This document shows, piece by piece, positions 21,909 through 31,791 of a DNA stretch of 64,000 bases. Under the pieces are notes generated by a model that saw only the letters and a list, made by a program, of their open reading frames with translations, was not told the origin of the DNA and made no database searches. Both the position numbers and the translations under genes were made by a program. Location: NCBI GenBank assembly GCA_023525715.1, contig CM042012.1, forward strand, positions 60,222,705-60,286,704, read 5' to 3'. Source of the DNA: Cichorium intybus. Lineage: Eukaryota; Streptophyta; Magnoliopsida; Asterales; Asteraceae. The stretch's first letter is position 1, and each line of letters starts with the position of its first letter.

Positions 21909-23742
21909 GGCCCTCAGGTGTGCCCTCTCACCATAACTCAGTTTTTGGCTGTCACCTCAGCATCCAGTCATCATTTCTCTCTCTTTACTTTACCCCCGGA
22001 AATGCTCACCTTTCACTACCTCTCACTAACTCTCACTTTTTAATTTAAAAACTAAATGTAAATTAAAATAAAACTAATAATTTCTAAATAAGATAATTCA
22101 TTATAATATAAAAATTAAATACGAAAATTACATTAAAAATAAAACCTAAAAATTTAAAAAACATATTAAACTTAAAATTAAAAAAAAAAACTACATATTT
22201 TTTTTAAAAAAACTAGGATCGTCACTCCCATTCTTCCTCCTCGATATCGGGCACCGGCCCCAGTTCAACTCTAGCCCGATAGATATGCTCGACCAAATCT
22301 GCACGATGGTTGTTATGGATTTCTTTGCTTTGGACATCGTTTCTATTTTCTAGATATGCCGCCGATCCAATTGGTAGCTGCTCGTATGTTGGCATAACTT
22401 CGTCCGGATCATACGTACATATTGCTTTCCCCTCGTCTTCCAAAATCATATTATGTAATATGATGCATGCGTAGATAAGATTTCGTATATGCCTCGGATC
22501 CCAAGCCCGTGACGGATATTTGATCATGTTAAAGCGCTGTCGAAGAACTCCAAACGCTCGCTCCACATCCTTCCTAGCCGCTTCTTGTGCGACCTTGAAG
22601 ATTTTACGCTTTGGATCCATTGGACATGTGAATGACTTCACAAACACGGCATAATCCCGATATATACCATCGACTAGATAATACCAGTGTTTGTAATACG
22701 CTCCGTTGACCTGAAACGGACAAAAAGGTGTAACACCTCTATAAATGTCGTTAAAAATCGGCGATTGGTCAAGCACGTTGAGGTCGTTGTTTGCACCTGA
22801 AACGCCAAAAAACGCATGCCAAATCCATAAATCGTGGGACGCCACTGCCTCGAGGATGATAGAAGGGTGCCGATGATCGCCTCGTGTGAATTGGCAACGC
22901 CATGCATTGGGGCAAGCAACCCACTCCCAATGCATACAGTCAACGCTCCCAAGCATGCCGGGAAAACCATGTTTACTTTCATGCGCAACGTACAACGTTT
23001 GAATGTCGTTCGACGTTGGTTTTCGCAAATAACGTTTGTCGTAAACATGGATGATAGTGGCCGCGAACTCGTATACACTTTGCCGAACCGTGAGCTCCGA
23101 CATCTTCAAATACTCGTCCCATAAATCAAATGCGGTGCCGGTTGCAATTTGACGAATCACAGCGGTACATTTTTGTTCCGCCGTGAAACCCCTTTTGTTC
23201 CTAACATCGTATTGCAATCGCAATACGGGATTGATTTCGCTCATATCACGAACTATATGCAAAAATAGTACCTTGTTCATCCGAAACCGACGCTGAAACT
23301 GGTACGTCGAGTACAATTGGTGTTCCGCTAAATAGTCGCGGACAAGGAGATCGTGTGTAGCTTCACGATCTCTGTTTATTTTTGCCCGTCTTGATAACGT
23401 ATGTTGATTTTGTGAACTTTCTGCAGCGTCGGCGGTTATCTGCGCAGCTTGTCGAAGCAATGATGCCGCTTGAATGGTAGCTTCAAGCAACCAACTCTCG
23501 TCTTCCGACGAAGACGACGAATGGAAAAGCACCTCGAATATTGGATCCATTTTTTTGTAGTGTGTTGTGTAGTTGTAAAATGAGTGAGATATGTGTATAT
23601 ATATAGGTAAAATAAAAAGTTTTTTTTTTTAAATTGAAACGGCTATATAGCCCAATACTGCGACGACGCCACATAGGGGGGCGGTGTTCACCGCGAGCTC
23701 GCACCTGCTCGGGCTCCCCCTCGCACTGCACACTGGAAGGCC
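21909..23742 (-). mobile_element. PIF/Harbinger DNA transposon with TTA target duplication
   Basis: Ends are GGCCCTCAGGTGTGC (21909) and, read inward from 23742, GGCCTTCCAGTGTGC: 12 of 15 bases match. TTA lies at 21906-21908 and again at 23743-23745, the 3-bp duplication typical of PIF/Harbinger. It encodes one protein, an intact DDE transposase on the minus strand. No second, Myb/SANT-like ORF is present, which PIF/Harbinger elements normally need for activity. At 1,834 bp it is short for an autonomous member. Intact ORF and clean duplication suggest a fairly young insertion in a copia leader. Confidence 0.85.
22222..23550 (-). CDS. PIF/Harbinger (plant_tran) DDE transposase
   Basis: 442 residues, uninterrupted, close to the family's usual 400-450. 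Residues 1-60 are Ser/Ala/Gln-rich; 60-135 hold the helix-turn-helix-like region (YQFQRRFRMNKVLFLHIVRD). Catalytic residues are readable: D204 in GSVDCMHWEW, D294 in YYLVDGIY, E330 in RKDVERAFGVLRQRF. ILHNMILEDE near 365-375 is another family hallmark. The protein cuts the element ends and reinserts at TTA-like sites, in the nucleus. Start ATG at 23550 is the first in frame and gives MDPIFEVLF, usual for these proteins. The coding sequence lies inside the TIRs, 192 bp from the right end. A TATATATA run at 23593-23602 could serve as promoter. Confidence 0.9.
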   Translation of the reverse strand: MDPIFEVLFHSSSSSEDESWLLEATIQAASLLRQAAQITADAAESSQNQHTLSRRAKINRDREATHDLLVRDYLAEHQLYSTYQFQRRFRMNKVLFLHIVRDMSEINPVLRLQYDVRNKRGFTAEQKCTAVIRQIATGTAFDLWDEYLKMSELTVRQSVYEFAATIIHVYDKRYLRKPTSNDIQTLYVAHESKHGFPGMLGSVDCMHWEWVACPNAWRCQFTRGDHRHPSIILEAVASHDLWIWHAFFGVSGANNDLNVLDQSPIFNDIYRGVTPFCPFQVNGAYYKHWYYLVDGIYRDYAVFVKSFTCPMDPKRKIFKVAQEAARKDVERAFGVLRQRFNMIKYPSRAWDPRHIRNLIYACIILHNMILEDEGKAICTYDPDEVMPTYEQLPIGSAAYLENRNDVQSKEIHNNHRADLVEHIYRARVELGPVPDIEEEEWE

Positions 23743-24160
23743 TTAGCGAGATCCAGATCTGCTACAGTTGTTCGGTCACGCTCCAGGTGTTGTTCGGTGG
23801 CGGTACTGTAGCAACTAGGGTTTTTGGTGTTTTTCAGTCCATTAAACAGTTGTTCGGTCAGCCCACTATAGGTTTTTCGGTGTGTCATTAGGGTTTCGTG
23901 GTTTCCGGTTTCTATAGTTGTTTAACCAAGGTTGTTCGGTATGGTTTTTCAATCAAGTTGTTCGGTATAGTATTTTTTTGCTAGGTTTCTCGGTGTTAAG
24001 TGTTTTTCGGTGTGAAGCAAGGTTGTTCGGTCCAGGTGCTACAGTGAAAAAAAATTTCGAAAGGTATTGGTTAAATTTTGGTTTTTCACTAGAAAGTTTT
24101 TGGGGTTTTCGATCCGTATTTTGGAATTTGAAGGCTTTTCGGGACACTTGAACCTTTAAA

Positions 24161-25317
24161 ATGACAACAAAAGACGCTTCAGAAACTGGTTGTTCTTCTC
24201 AATCGTGTGCTGATATAATTGTCAAATATTATGAATTAAACGAAAATATTGTCAGAGAAGTCCTTGATACGGAAAGTCTTGTTTATAAACATAAAAAGAA
24301 GCTGAAACCTCTTCAAGAAGCCTTAGATGCCAAAACCTCAGACTATCACCTTAGGTTTGCCAACGAAGATATTGCTAGTTTGACTGCTGAATTAAATGCA
24401 TTAAAATTAAAATTTCTAAAGGAAGAATCAACTTTTAAAAAGGTATATGTATCTAGTGAAGTAGTTGAAACTATTCTTGAAAAAGAAACTGTTTGGTCAA
24501 ACATACAAGGTGAAGGTCTTGGATATAGTGCTGTTCCCCCTCCCTATAATAATAACTTTACTCCACCCCTTGAAACTGAAGAATCTGAGGAATGCTATCT
24601 TTCCAATTTCGTTCCAAAAGATCAATCTGGCACCGCTGAGAGTATTGAAATGAACTCGACTGATCCATCTACCTCAAATGCAGATACAGTGAAGAAGGAG
24701 GATTAAATCAAGGAGAAGAAATCTACTGAGACCGGTGCCCCTTCTAAACCTTGTGGTGATGGCTTGAACTCAAAAATTCCTAATGCTGGAAATTACAAAC
24801 CACCAAAGTTTGTGAAAGAAGGTGAACTTCCTGCTGCACAAAGACCAAGACCCACAAATGTGATTGTGCTTCTTATTGTGGCAACTCCTTGAAGAATTCA
24901 AAAGGAGAAGGACCAAGTCACAATCTCATTTACCTGAAAAGACGAACGTGCTTCAACTGTGGGATTGTAGGTCACATATCCAGGAACTGTCCATATCGTC
25001 CATACATTCCCTTCTACGCACAAGGCTGGCAGAACGCGCTAAGAGGGAGTTCTCGCAAAAGAATGTCCTCAAGATCACAATTAAGAGATGGCAACTGGAA
25101 TGAAGCCAAGGCCAAGAAGCAGGCCCCCAAGGACAACAAGACTGATTCGAGAGATGATTTTGCCAAATCGAAATCGGTAAGGCCGAGTTCATCTCAACGA
25201 TCGTTCTCGGGTTCTCACTGGAAAAATAAGCACAAGTCAAGGGGGAGTGCTGCTTCGACATCAAAAGTTGATACATCCATCCGGTCAAACAACAAAAGAC
25301 CCAAACCAAACTACTGA
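24161..25317 (+). pseudogene. copia gag with coiled coil and intact CCHC knuckle
   Basis: Starts MTTKDASETGCSSQSC. Residues ~25-115 are helical and heptad-like (KHKKKLKPLQEALDAK, EDIASLTAELNALKLKF). A TAA at 24704 stands where Gln fits (KKED-stop-IKEKK) and the same frame continues to about 24890; after a frameshift the knuckle CFNCGIVGHISRNC (24955-24996) follows, with all four ligands. The tail is Ser/Lys/Asn-rich (SSSQRSFSGSHWKNK). Coiled coil plus knuckle matches the gag layout of the element at the left edge (822-1625). The UBN2-type N-terminal domain is not seen, so gag is either truncated or of a type lacking it. Confidence 0.7.
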
Positions 25318-25487
25318 TGGGTAGCAAAAGGCCTCGTTTCCAAATCGTATAACTGTCCTGCTAACTCTTCATGTTCTTTATATGATCAACAGGATATGAT
25401 ATTGGAACAAGTAAAATGTGTTGACAGCAACGACATACCTAGCTTCAAAATGGACTGGATTCCCAAGACCAACTAATCCCGCTTCAT

Positions 25488-25673
25488 GTGCAGGAGGAGC
25501 TACGGAGGAATATCATCAGACCTCGGTTTGTTGATAGTAGCTGTTCCAGGAACATCATAGGAGACATCTCTCAACTGTACAACATTCAAATCGTTAATAG
25601 AGAGTATGTGTCTGTTGTGGGAGGGAGGGAGAGAAGAAGGATCACGTGGGGTTCGTATCCAACGATGTGTTGA
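25488..25673 (+). pseudogene. copia aspartic protease remnant
   Basis: FVDSSCSRNIIGDISQLY corresponds to the copia protease/pre-integrase signature DSGCSRHMTGD. The active-site DSG is DSS here and HMTG is NIIG, so the enzyme would be inactive. YVSVVGGRERRRITWG follows, matching the usual FGGGEKGRITGKG. The frame ends at 25673 and the rest of pol is missing. Confidence 0.6.
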
Positions 25674-25830
25674 AGATTGGAAAGGTAACTTCGTTCCTGA
25701 ACTGTTTTGATTCGTTTTGATGACTAATAGTTCAATTTTTGTATATTTTCCTTTTGTTTTCAATTAAATTTGTGCATTTTTATTCATTCTCCTCTATGCA
25801 CAAATTTAGGGGGAGAATTAAAAAAAAAAT

Positions 25831-25938
25831 CAAAAATACAAAAATATGTCTTTTTATGTCTTTACAACTATCAAAAATCATAGAATTCATAACACTCTTA
25901 TTTTAATTACATGTTATAATCAGCATACGGGTCTTACA
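25831..25938 (-). repeat. chromovirus LTR fragment
   Basis: Matches the last ~90 bp of the LTR at 29865-31628 (shared TAGAATTCAT, CACTCTTATTTTAATTA, ACGGGTCTTA). It ends CGGGTCTTACA, i.e. the minus-strand LTR begins TGTAAGACCCG. The rest of the LTR is absent. Confidence 0.6.
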
Positions 25939-26200
25939 AGTCTCCCCCACTTATAAGAATGTCATCCTTGAAATTTCGCTCTAACACCTCAAGATCAATA
26001 CGCTACAAACCTGCATATGGTGCTCAGGTTCAAACGGTTCTTGTAAGTTTATTTTTAAATGAGCACTGAAAATTGAATTATCTTCGTTATCTGGAGATAT
26101 ACATTTTTCAAAAAGTCTCTTCATTATCCCGTTCTTATCAGAGTCAAGCGGCGAATTTTGAAAAAATGTCACTTGGGGTAGTGAAAAGTCGCACCTACTG
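25939..26200 (-). other. PPT and 3' end scrap of a chromovirus
   Basis: Minus strand reads AAGTGGGGGAGA (25941-25952) beside the LTR edge and, before it, AAATTTCAAGGATGACATTC, the usual text at the 3' end of Tekay-type chromoviruses. No protein is readable beyond it. Confidence 0.5.
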
Positions 26201-26263
26201 TAGATGTTTTGAATTTCGGTAATAAAAACGTGAGTTTTCCTTTCAGTTCCAGCTGCAAGATAC

Positions 26264-26271
26264 TATATAAA
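26264..26271 (+). promoter_or_regulatory. TATA box upstream of RKD-like pseudogene
   Basis: TATATAAA lies 97 bases before the ATG at 26368, a normal distance for a plant gene with a short 5' UTR. Confidence 0.5.
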
Positions 26272-26367
26272 CAAGTATGTAGTATCATCCATATCTGCAA
26301 TCTTTTCAGTCTCATCCTCTCCTACCACTAGTTTATTTGTAAACGAACTCATATTTAAAGTTGAGTT

Positions 26368-28003
26368 ATGGAAAACAGATCTTCAATGAATAATCTATCG
26401 AACCCTGGACCTGGTTTCCCGCGAGGAGAGGGTACTTCAAATCAAGCATCTGTAATGGAGTTCGGTGACTCTAACATTCTAGACATTTATTATTTATTTT
26501 TCGTTTATCTTTCTAAGGTTTTGTTTGGTTCTGATTTATGGTACAGACTTCCAGATATGCCAACAATGGAGCAACTACAAAGTGAGTTGGAAAATTTTCC
26601 CCAGATGAGCATTAATTCGGAAGATCCAATGCCCTCATCTTTAGATTTTGCACTTGAGCAGGCTCCATACCTTCTTCCAGGTTAAATTCTTTTAAATGAT
26701 TGCTTTTATGAGTATTCAAATTTTGTTTTATCAGCTAACATGTGTTATTTTATAGATCCATTTATGGATGGTTTAATTGATTACAATCCATTCATGGACG
26801 TGCACCCAATAAACCACGAGGTTATCCCCATGAATCAAGGATTCATGACCAACATACAAAATGATGATCAAATTCAGACAATTCATCACGACAATGTTGA
26901 GATGAATACTGAGTTTGGGGGTGTTTTTCAATACCAAGAACACCTTCAGTTGATTCAAAGAAATCTATAAGGATTTCAGAATCCTGGGTTCTTGGTTGAA
27001 AACCAATAATTACTACCGATAGAAGCCACTGATTTTAATGAATCAATGTTCATCTCTGGGTTAGAAAATCAGGATCATGTTCAAATGATCCATAATGATA
27101 ATAGTACAACTGGGTTCGAACCTTCGAGTTCAAAAAACATAATAGTTGGCAGTGGAAGCAGTTCTAGACATGTATTAAGTAAGGAAATAATATTTGAACA
27201 TTTCAATAAGCCAATAAAGCAAGCTGCAATGGAACTCAACATTGGAACAACACAGTTGAAGAATCGCTGTAGGGAATTAGGCATCGAACGTTGGCCTTAA
27301 CGAAAAATTAAGAGTCTGCAAAGTCTTATTGATCGTGCTGAGGTAAACAATTACATTTCTGTTTTTAATTCCTTTATATCATAAGGTTGCAATTACTAAA
27401 GTTATTTGTGCCACAGGAATTTGGTAATGAGTTTAGTGAGGCAACAGAATTATCGAGAGATTTAATACCCAACCTAAAAAGAGAGAAAGAAAAGATAATT
27501 GAAGGGTCACTATCGGATTTAACTGAACCACCAAGAAACTGAGACAGGCTGCTCATAAGATTGCACATAAGAAAAGGAGAATTCAGGAAATGGAGAAAGC
27601 TTCATCAGGAACTCATACACAGCAGCAATCTCTACCATCTAATTCTGGTATGAGTAGTATTAACCCTGATTTACTCGTGTCTACGAGTGAAGAGAATTTT
27701 GGAGGCTTTGTAAGTGACCTAGCCTAGTTTCCTCCTTCTTATAGCTACCCGCAACTTGTTCCGAATTGGAATCCTTCCTCATCACTGCCCTACTTACACA
27801 CGCCCCAAATGGGTCAATATTTAGTCCCTAATCATGGAGTCACGTGTTCCAACCCTATTGAGACTTCATACCTTGGAACTCCTCCTCCAATGACAGAAAC
27901 CATACCCCTTCCAAATCCTCAATAAGGTACAAGCCAACCCAACGATAACGAAGAATTAAGTGCAGGAGATCTTTTCTCACTTTTTTTTTATTCTCCAATT
28001 TAG
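26368..28003 (+). pseudogene. RKD-type RWP-RK transcription factor, pseudogene
   Basis: The conserved block VLSKEIIFEHFNKPIKQAAM leads to LKNRCRELGIERWP-stop-RKIKSL, which is the RWP-RK DNA-binding motif with a TAA in the middle. RKD proteins control egg-cell and embryo identity in plants. Probable structure: exon 1 from 26368, introns with GT/AG edges near 26679-26754 and at 27343-27416 (GAG|GTAAAC...CACAG|GAA); another may lie at about 26517-26546. In-frame stops: TAA 26968, TAA 27007, TAA 27298, TAG 27725, TAA 27923; each would be Gln after one T-to-C change. A one-base frameshift lies between about 27500 and 27533, after which KKLRQAAHKIAHKKRR resumes. Natural end TAG at 28001. It is the only host locus seen; intron retention rules out a processed copy. 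Confidence 0.85.
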
Positions 28004-28190
28004 GATTAGTAGTTCTGTAAACTTTTCTTAATGTATTAGTATAAAGTTACAGTAATGGATTAATTATATCGACATGTTAGTATAATTTTAATAATTTCAT
28101 CGATTCTAAACAATATTCATATTGTTCCCTTAATTTTGTATTCCTCCCCCACTTGGACTAAAGTCCAAGTCTGTTACTTTGATTTATTAT

Positions 28191-28199
28191 TATTTTCTT
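28191..28199 (+). repeat. 9-bp target duplication, left
   Basis: TATTTTCTT, identical to 29318-29326 on the other side of the Pack-MULE. Confidence 0.85.
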
Positions 28200-28358
28200 G
28201 GAAAAATGTCATAAAAGAGCAACTAATAACATCAAATTTGCGTTTTAGGTCATCAAACTTTTAATCGGTCTTATTTGCCCATCAATATTTTTGTTTTTGT
28301 TCAATTACACCATTGGATGCGATTTCTACCGGGTATCACCGGTTATATGCCCACTTGG
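28200..28358 (+). repeat. left terminal inverted repeat of Pack-MULE
   Basis: Pairs with the reverse complement of 29159-29317 with scattered substitutions; shared blocks include CTAATAACATCAAATTTG and CTTATTTGCCCATCAATA. Confidence 0.9.
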
Positions 28359-28419
28359 CCTCCACGTCAGCTTTGAATTGCAGATAAGAATTGAAGACTC
28401 GTAAAGTGGTTCCTGACAT

Positions 28420-28895
28420 ACTTCTTCGAATTAGGGTCACCATCAATGGTGCTAATGCGACTGAAATTACAAGAAATGGTTTGGACCATCTCTCTTTTGT
28501 TAGCACCGGTATTGTAAGCCTTCTGGGTAAGTAAACTGGCATGTTGAGTACATAGAGAAATGTGACGATGCAGCTCTTTGGCTCATGGAGTACTTGTTCT
28601 TCGTGATATACGGGTTTTTCTGCAGGTTGTATAGCTTTTTCTTCAATTCGTCGATGGAATCCAATAATGGTCCTGTGATACGTTCATCTTTGGGTCTATC
28701 TAGGATGACAATTTTCTGATGGTATGTGATTAATAGGATGATAACTCCGACGACTATGGTGGAAATGAAGATCGCCCCACCTAATATGTTGTTAAGGCCG
28801 ATATCTCCGCCGTCGCTGGATGCGATGAAGGCGATTATGCTAGAGAAGACATCTGACGCCGTCGCCTCTCCAACCACCTCCGTCACTTTCCGAGG
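28420..28895 (-). pseudogene. captured cation/calcium exchanger (CCX) fragment
   Basis: Minus-strand frame from about 28886: EVVGEATASDVFSSIIAF then GGDIGLNNILGGAIF and an adjacent hydrophobic segment ISTIVVGVIILLITY. This matches the first alpha-repeat and following membrane helix of plant CCX proteins (GNGA-SDVFASI...GLN-VLGGAIFV). In a second frame FLYVLNMPVYLPRRLTIPVL and KERWSKPFLVISVALAPLMV (28548-28430) match the CCX segment after the cytosolic loop. The large loop between them is shortened and the frame is shifted, so this is not a working exchanger. CCX proteins move Ca2+/Na+/K+ across endomembranes. Confidence 0.75.
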
Positions 28896-29043
28896 AAGAA
28901 AAGGTGGGTCGTGGATTGTGCTCTTGGTTGGTGCGATTCAGTGCTTTGTCGGTTACTCTCTGATGTGTCTTTCCGTCACCGGGACGATTTATCGGCCGCC
29001 TGTACCCCTCATGTGTTTATTCATGCCCTTAGCTGCCCAAGAA
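28891..29043 (+). pseudogene. captured nodulin-like (NFD4-type) membrane protein fragment
   Basis: Plus-strand codons give GSWIVLLVGAIQCFVGYSLM and CLSVTGTIYRPPVPLMCLFM, a close fit to the nodulin-like domain of plant major-facilitator-type proteins (W-V-V-L-L-x-G-A-x-Q-C-F-x-G-Y and the RPPVPVMCLFM motif). About 50 residues only, so a fragment of one exon. It adjoins the CCX piece on the opposite strand within the same element. The following 29045-29158 reads SKYGRCIAMAAAPEGLFPTN and may be a third captured piece that I cannot identify. Confidence 0.75.
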
Positions 29044-29158
29044 GTCACTTCTCTAAATATGGACGCTGTATCGCTATGGCCGCTGCTCCAGAAGGTCTCT
29101 TCCCTACGAATGAATTACGTGAATTTTTGGAGTTACTGAGAAATCGTTGTTTAGGAGT

Positions 29159-29317
29159 CCACGTGGGCATGTAACCGGTGATATCCGGTAGAAATCACAT
29201 CCAATGGTGTAATCGAACAAAAAGAAAAATATTGATGGGCAAATAAGGCCAATTAAAAGTTTGATGACCTAAAGAACAAATTTGATGTTATTAGTTACCC
29301 TTTTGTGACATTTTCCC
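29159..29317 (-). repeat. right terminal inverted repeat of Pack-MULE
   Basis: Inverted partner of 28200-28358; followed immediately by the duplicated TATTTTCTT at 29318-29326. Confidence 0.9.
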
Positions 29318-29326
29318 TATTTTCTT
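29318..29326 (+). repeat. 9-bp target duplication, right
   Basis: TATTTTCTT, identical to 28191-28199. Confidence 0.85.
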
Positions 29327-29849
29327 TTAGAAAATATGTGCACCCAAACCATCACCCTAGTTTTCTCACTGAACCCAAAGATCACCATTCAACAATAGAA
29401 TGGTAAAATACTAACACATTTCATTAACACTCACATCTAATGTGCTAATTATTTACACTCTCAGCTCATTGGATTCCTCTTGACCAATCCTTGACTCAAA
29501 CATGGATCCTGTGCTTTCGATAGTAGGAGTTCTACTACAACCTTCCACACCTATCCATGTTTGTTCCGAGACCCGTCCTGAAGTCCCCAACTCGCTTTTC
29601 ACCGAGAATTTAGACATATATGCCTACACATTCCTAGAACACTAGGATTCCCACCCTAATCCTGCTACTCTAACTAATACAGAACTTTCTCCAATGATGA
29701 CGAGTCGCCTCGTGGATGCTTCTTAAAGGCTTCATCCTAACAATGAATATACCAATAATTATAGCTACTATTCTACTTAAGAAACTATTTCTACTCTCAT
29801 GGTTTAAGTCTAGAGTCTTACTACTAAGATCTAGTTCGCTTAAACCACG
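29327..29849 (-). other. leader of a minus-strand chromovirus-like element (truncated)
   Basis: Matches the repeated sequence at 15985-16690 (GTTCCGAGACCCGTCC, CCAATGATGACGAGTCG). No gag frame is left; the element is cut at about 29330, close to the Pack-MULE. Confidence 0.55.
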
Positions 29850-29861
29850 GCTCTGATACCA
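29850..29861 (-). other. primer binding site (initiator tRNA-Met)
   Basis: Minus strand TGGTATCAGAGC, three bases from the LTR edge at 29865; chromoviruses of the Tekay/Reina groups also use tRNA-iMet. Confidence 0.8.
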
Positions 29862-29864
29862 ACT

Positions 29865-31628
29865 TGTAACACACGGATTTTTAACACAAAGTACACCCAA
29901 AAATTTTCATGCAAAAGTAGGGGTACATTTATATTAAACAAACAGAATACAAGTAGTTATCAATAGATCTTATTCAATACACAATTTTCCCAAGATCAAG
30001 CCGGGTATTACATTTTATTACCAAATGATAATACATATTCTTCCATTCTTAATCCTCACGCATCTCCTTACCGTTTCCTGAACCACTATGACCTGAAACT
30101 CAATTCAACACACTACAGGTAAGCTATTTAAGCTTAGTGAGTAACATCAACAAAAGAGTTTCATCTAACAACATTTCATCATAGAGATACTTAGTTACTA
30201 GGACCCATACACTCCACGTGGTAGAGATCCATACAATCTGATGATAGGACCCATACAGTCCATGTGGTATAGATCCATACAATCTCATGATAGGACCCAT
30301 ACAGTCCATGTGGTAGAGATCCATATAATCTCATGATAGGACCCATATAGTCCATGTGGTAGATATCCATACAATCTCATGATAGGACCCATACAGTCTA
30401 CAGTTTACCTGACATTTATACATTACACAGCAACAAGCAGACAATGTATAGCAACAGGATTACGTCACTCACCTGAGTATAATTCTTTCCGGATATTCTA
30501 CGGCTTAAGACTTCTTCTTCCAACTGTTAATATCATTAAGTCTTAATTACTATAGCATCAACATATGTCATACTACTGAACAACTTAAATCCTTTATTAA
30601 TTCCAATATGATACTCCATGATTTATCAACTAAAGAACGGCCAGGTAGAAGATTAGATAGGGTGACAGGATCCTTTCAGCATTTTAGCCTATCCGAAAAT
30701 CCAACAACCAGATCCCAAGTAATCGGCCTAGTCACCGTCCTTGTAAGTAAATCAATCGGTATTATTTTCGGAAATTACGAACTGTTATATTAACGACGTT
30801 TTTAAGGTTTTTGTTTACTATTGTTGGAAATGAGTATAATATAACATATGGTATACTTATTAAGTTTTCTACTTCTTAACACACAAATTATTTTACAATA
30901 CCTGATTAAGCTATAGAAAGGTTTGTAGTTACCTTATGACCATTGACCGGGATCTATAACTCCTTCGTTAGGCTTTCGATGTTCTTCCGCTCACTTGCTT
31001 ACACTCTAGTGCTTAGAAACCTCTATATATTGGCTTTAGATTTATTTGTGTGGTTTATGAGATGTTTTGGGGGGTATTTATACTTGAATTCTTGAATTAA
31101 CAATTGCTTGCCACTTTTGACAAAAGAGATTATTAATATATATTGTTGAAATTTAAGACTTTCTAGAAACAGCCTGTTCAAGACTGGTTTAGCAGATCCT
31201 AAATCCATTAAATTCGGAATTTTATCTGATATTCTGAAAACTCATCTCAATACCTTTTCAAGGACGTATTTTATGTATTTATATGATTTTTCTATGATTT
31301 ATTATGAATTTTTGAAAACCGAGTATCTAATCTGTCAATTTTGAACTAATCAGTGAAGATTGCATTTTTCACCATAGATAATGTTATTTTCAAGCTTGCT
31401 ATTATTTTTAAGAATTAAACTAGACTCAATTTTTAAACTTTGTGCACTAGTTTGAGGTCAAAACGTTTTTCCTATAATTAATAATGATTTTTCCAAAAAC
31501 AGCGCAAAATGGTGATTTTCATATGAAATTGTTACTAAAGTTTTCTTAGCTTTATAACTATTAAAAATCCTAGAATTCATTACACTCTTATTTTAATTAT
31601 ATGTTATAATTAGGATACGGGTCTTATA
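29865..31628 (-). repeat. 5' LTR of chromovirus-like element
   Basis: Begins TGTAACACACGG next to the PBS and ends CGGGTCTTATA, where the fragment at 25938 keeps CGGGTCTTACA. About 1.76 kb, AT-rich, no coding content. Contains an internal 46-bp tandem array. It ends against a copia RNase H remnant, so the element inserted into copia DNA. Confidence 0.65.
30203..30400. repeat. 46-bp tandem array, about 4.3 copies
   Basis: Unit begins ACCCATACAGTCCATGTGG and ends CTCATGATAGG; units differ at one to three positions. There are no unique spacers, so it is a plain tandem repeat within the LTR. Confidence 0.85.
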
Positions 31629-31791
31629 ATTTAGTTTGTTACATGTTTCAAACTAACTATCTAACTACTAAAACTAATATCATCTCTCAGACCAATGCTC
31701 CTAGCAGGCTGATTGTGCTTGACCCTACTTTGACCCTTCGTCAAAGGATCTGCAGGGTTCTCTTCAGATGATACCCTCTTCATGATGAGGT
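31629..31791 (-). pseudogene. copia RNase H C-terminal remnant
   Basis: Minus strand: RVSSEENPADPLTKGQSRVK then IGLRDDISF, nearly the same as the C-terminus of the polyprotein at 35912 (VSSEENPADPLTKALSRIK). It is cut at 31791 by the LTR beginning TGTTGG, which interrupts the coding sequence. Confidence 0.75.

Larger units (their letters stand above)
21235..25830 (+). mobile_element. plus-strand copia element, internally deleted, with a DNA transposon inside
   Basis: LTR, PBS, gag with intact zinc knuckle, a protease remnant, then directly the 3' end (PPT-like TTTAGGGGGAGAAT near 25807). Integrase, RT and RNase H are absent, so there is a deletion between about 25680 and 25700. The 3' LTR is not found; a chromovirus LTR fragment follows. 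A PIF/Harbinger element splits the leader at 21909-23742. Removing it restores a leader of about 620 bp. Confidence 0.65.
28200..29317. mobile_element. Pack-MULE carrying two host gene fragments
   Basis: 1,118 bp bounded by long inverted repeats: 28200-28358 and 29159-29317 (about 159 bp, high identity; ends GGAAAAATGTC and, inverted, GGGAAAATGTC). A perfect 9-bp duplication TATTTTCTT flanks it. Long TIRs and a 9-bp duplication are diagnostic of Mutator-like elements. No transposase is present. The interior holds host-derived pieces on opposite strands: a cation/calcium exchanger part (minus) and a nodulin-like part (plus). It would depend on a MULE transposase elsewhere. Confidence 0.9.

Noticed and set aside
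27505..27535. A second small intron in the RKD-like gene explaining the frame change
   Set aside because: GT and AG are only ~30 bases apart, too short for a plant intron; a frameshift is simpler.
26968..27925. TAA/TAG read as Gln (alternative genetic code)
   Set aside because: The window is clearly plant nuclear DNA, intact frames such as the Harbinger transposase use normal stops, and C-to-T decay explains the pattern.
28726..29174. Long overlapping plus frames in the Pack-MULE as one gene
   Set aside because: They mix antisense of the CCX fragment with the nodulin-like fragment; only about 50 codons are meaningful.
30203..30400. Regular 46-bp repeats as a CRISPR array
   Set aside because: No unique spacers, no cas genes, plant nuclear context.
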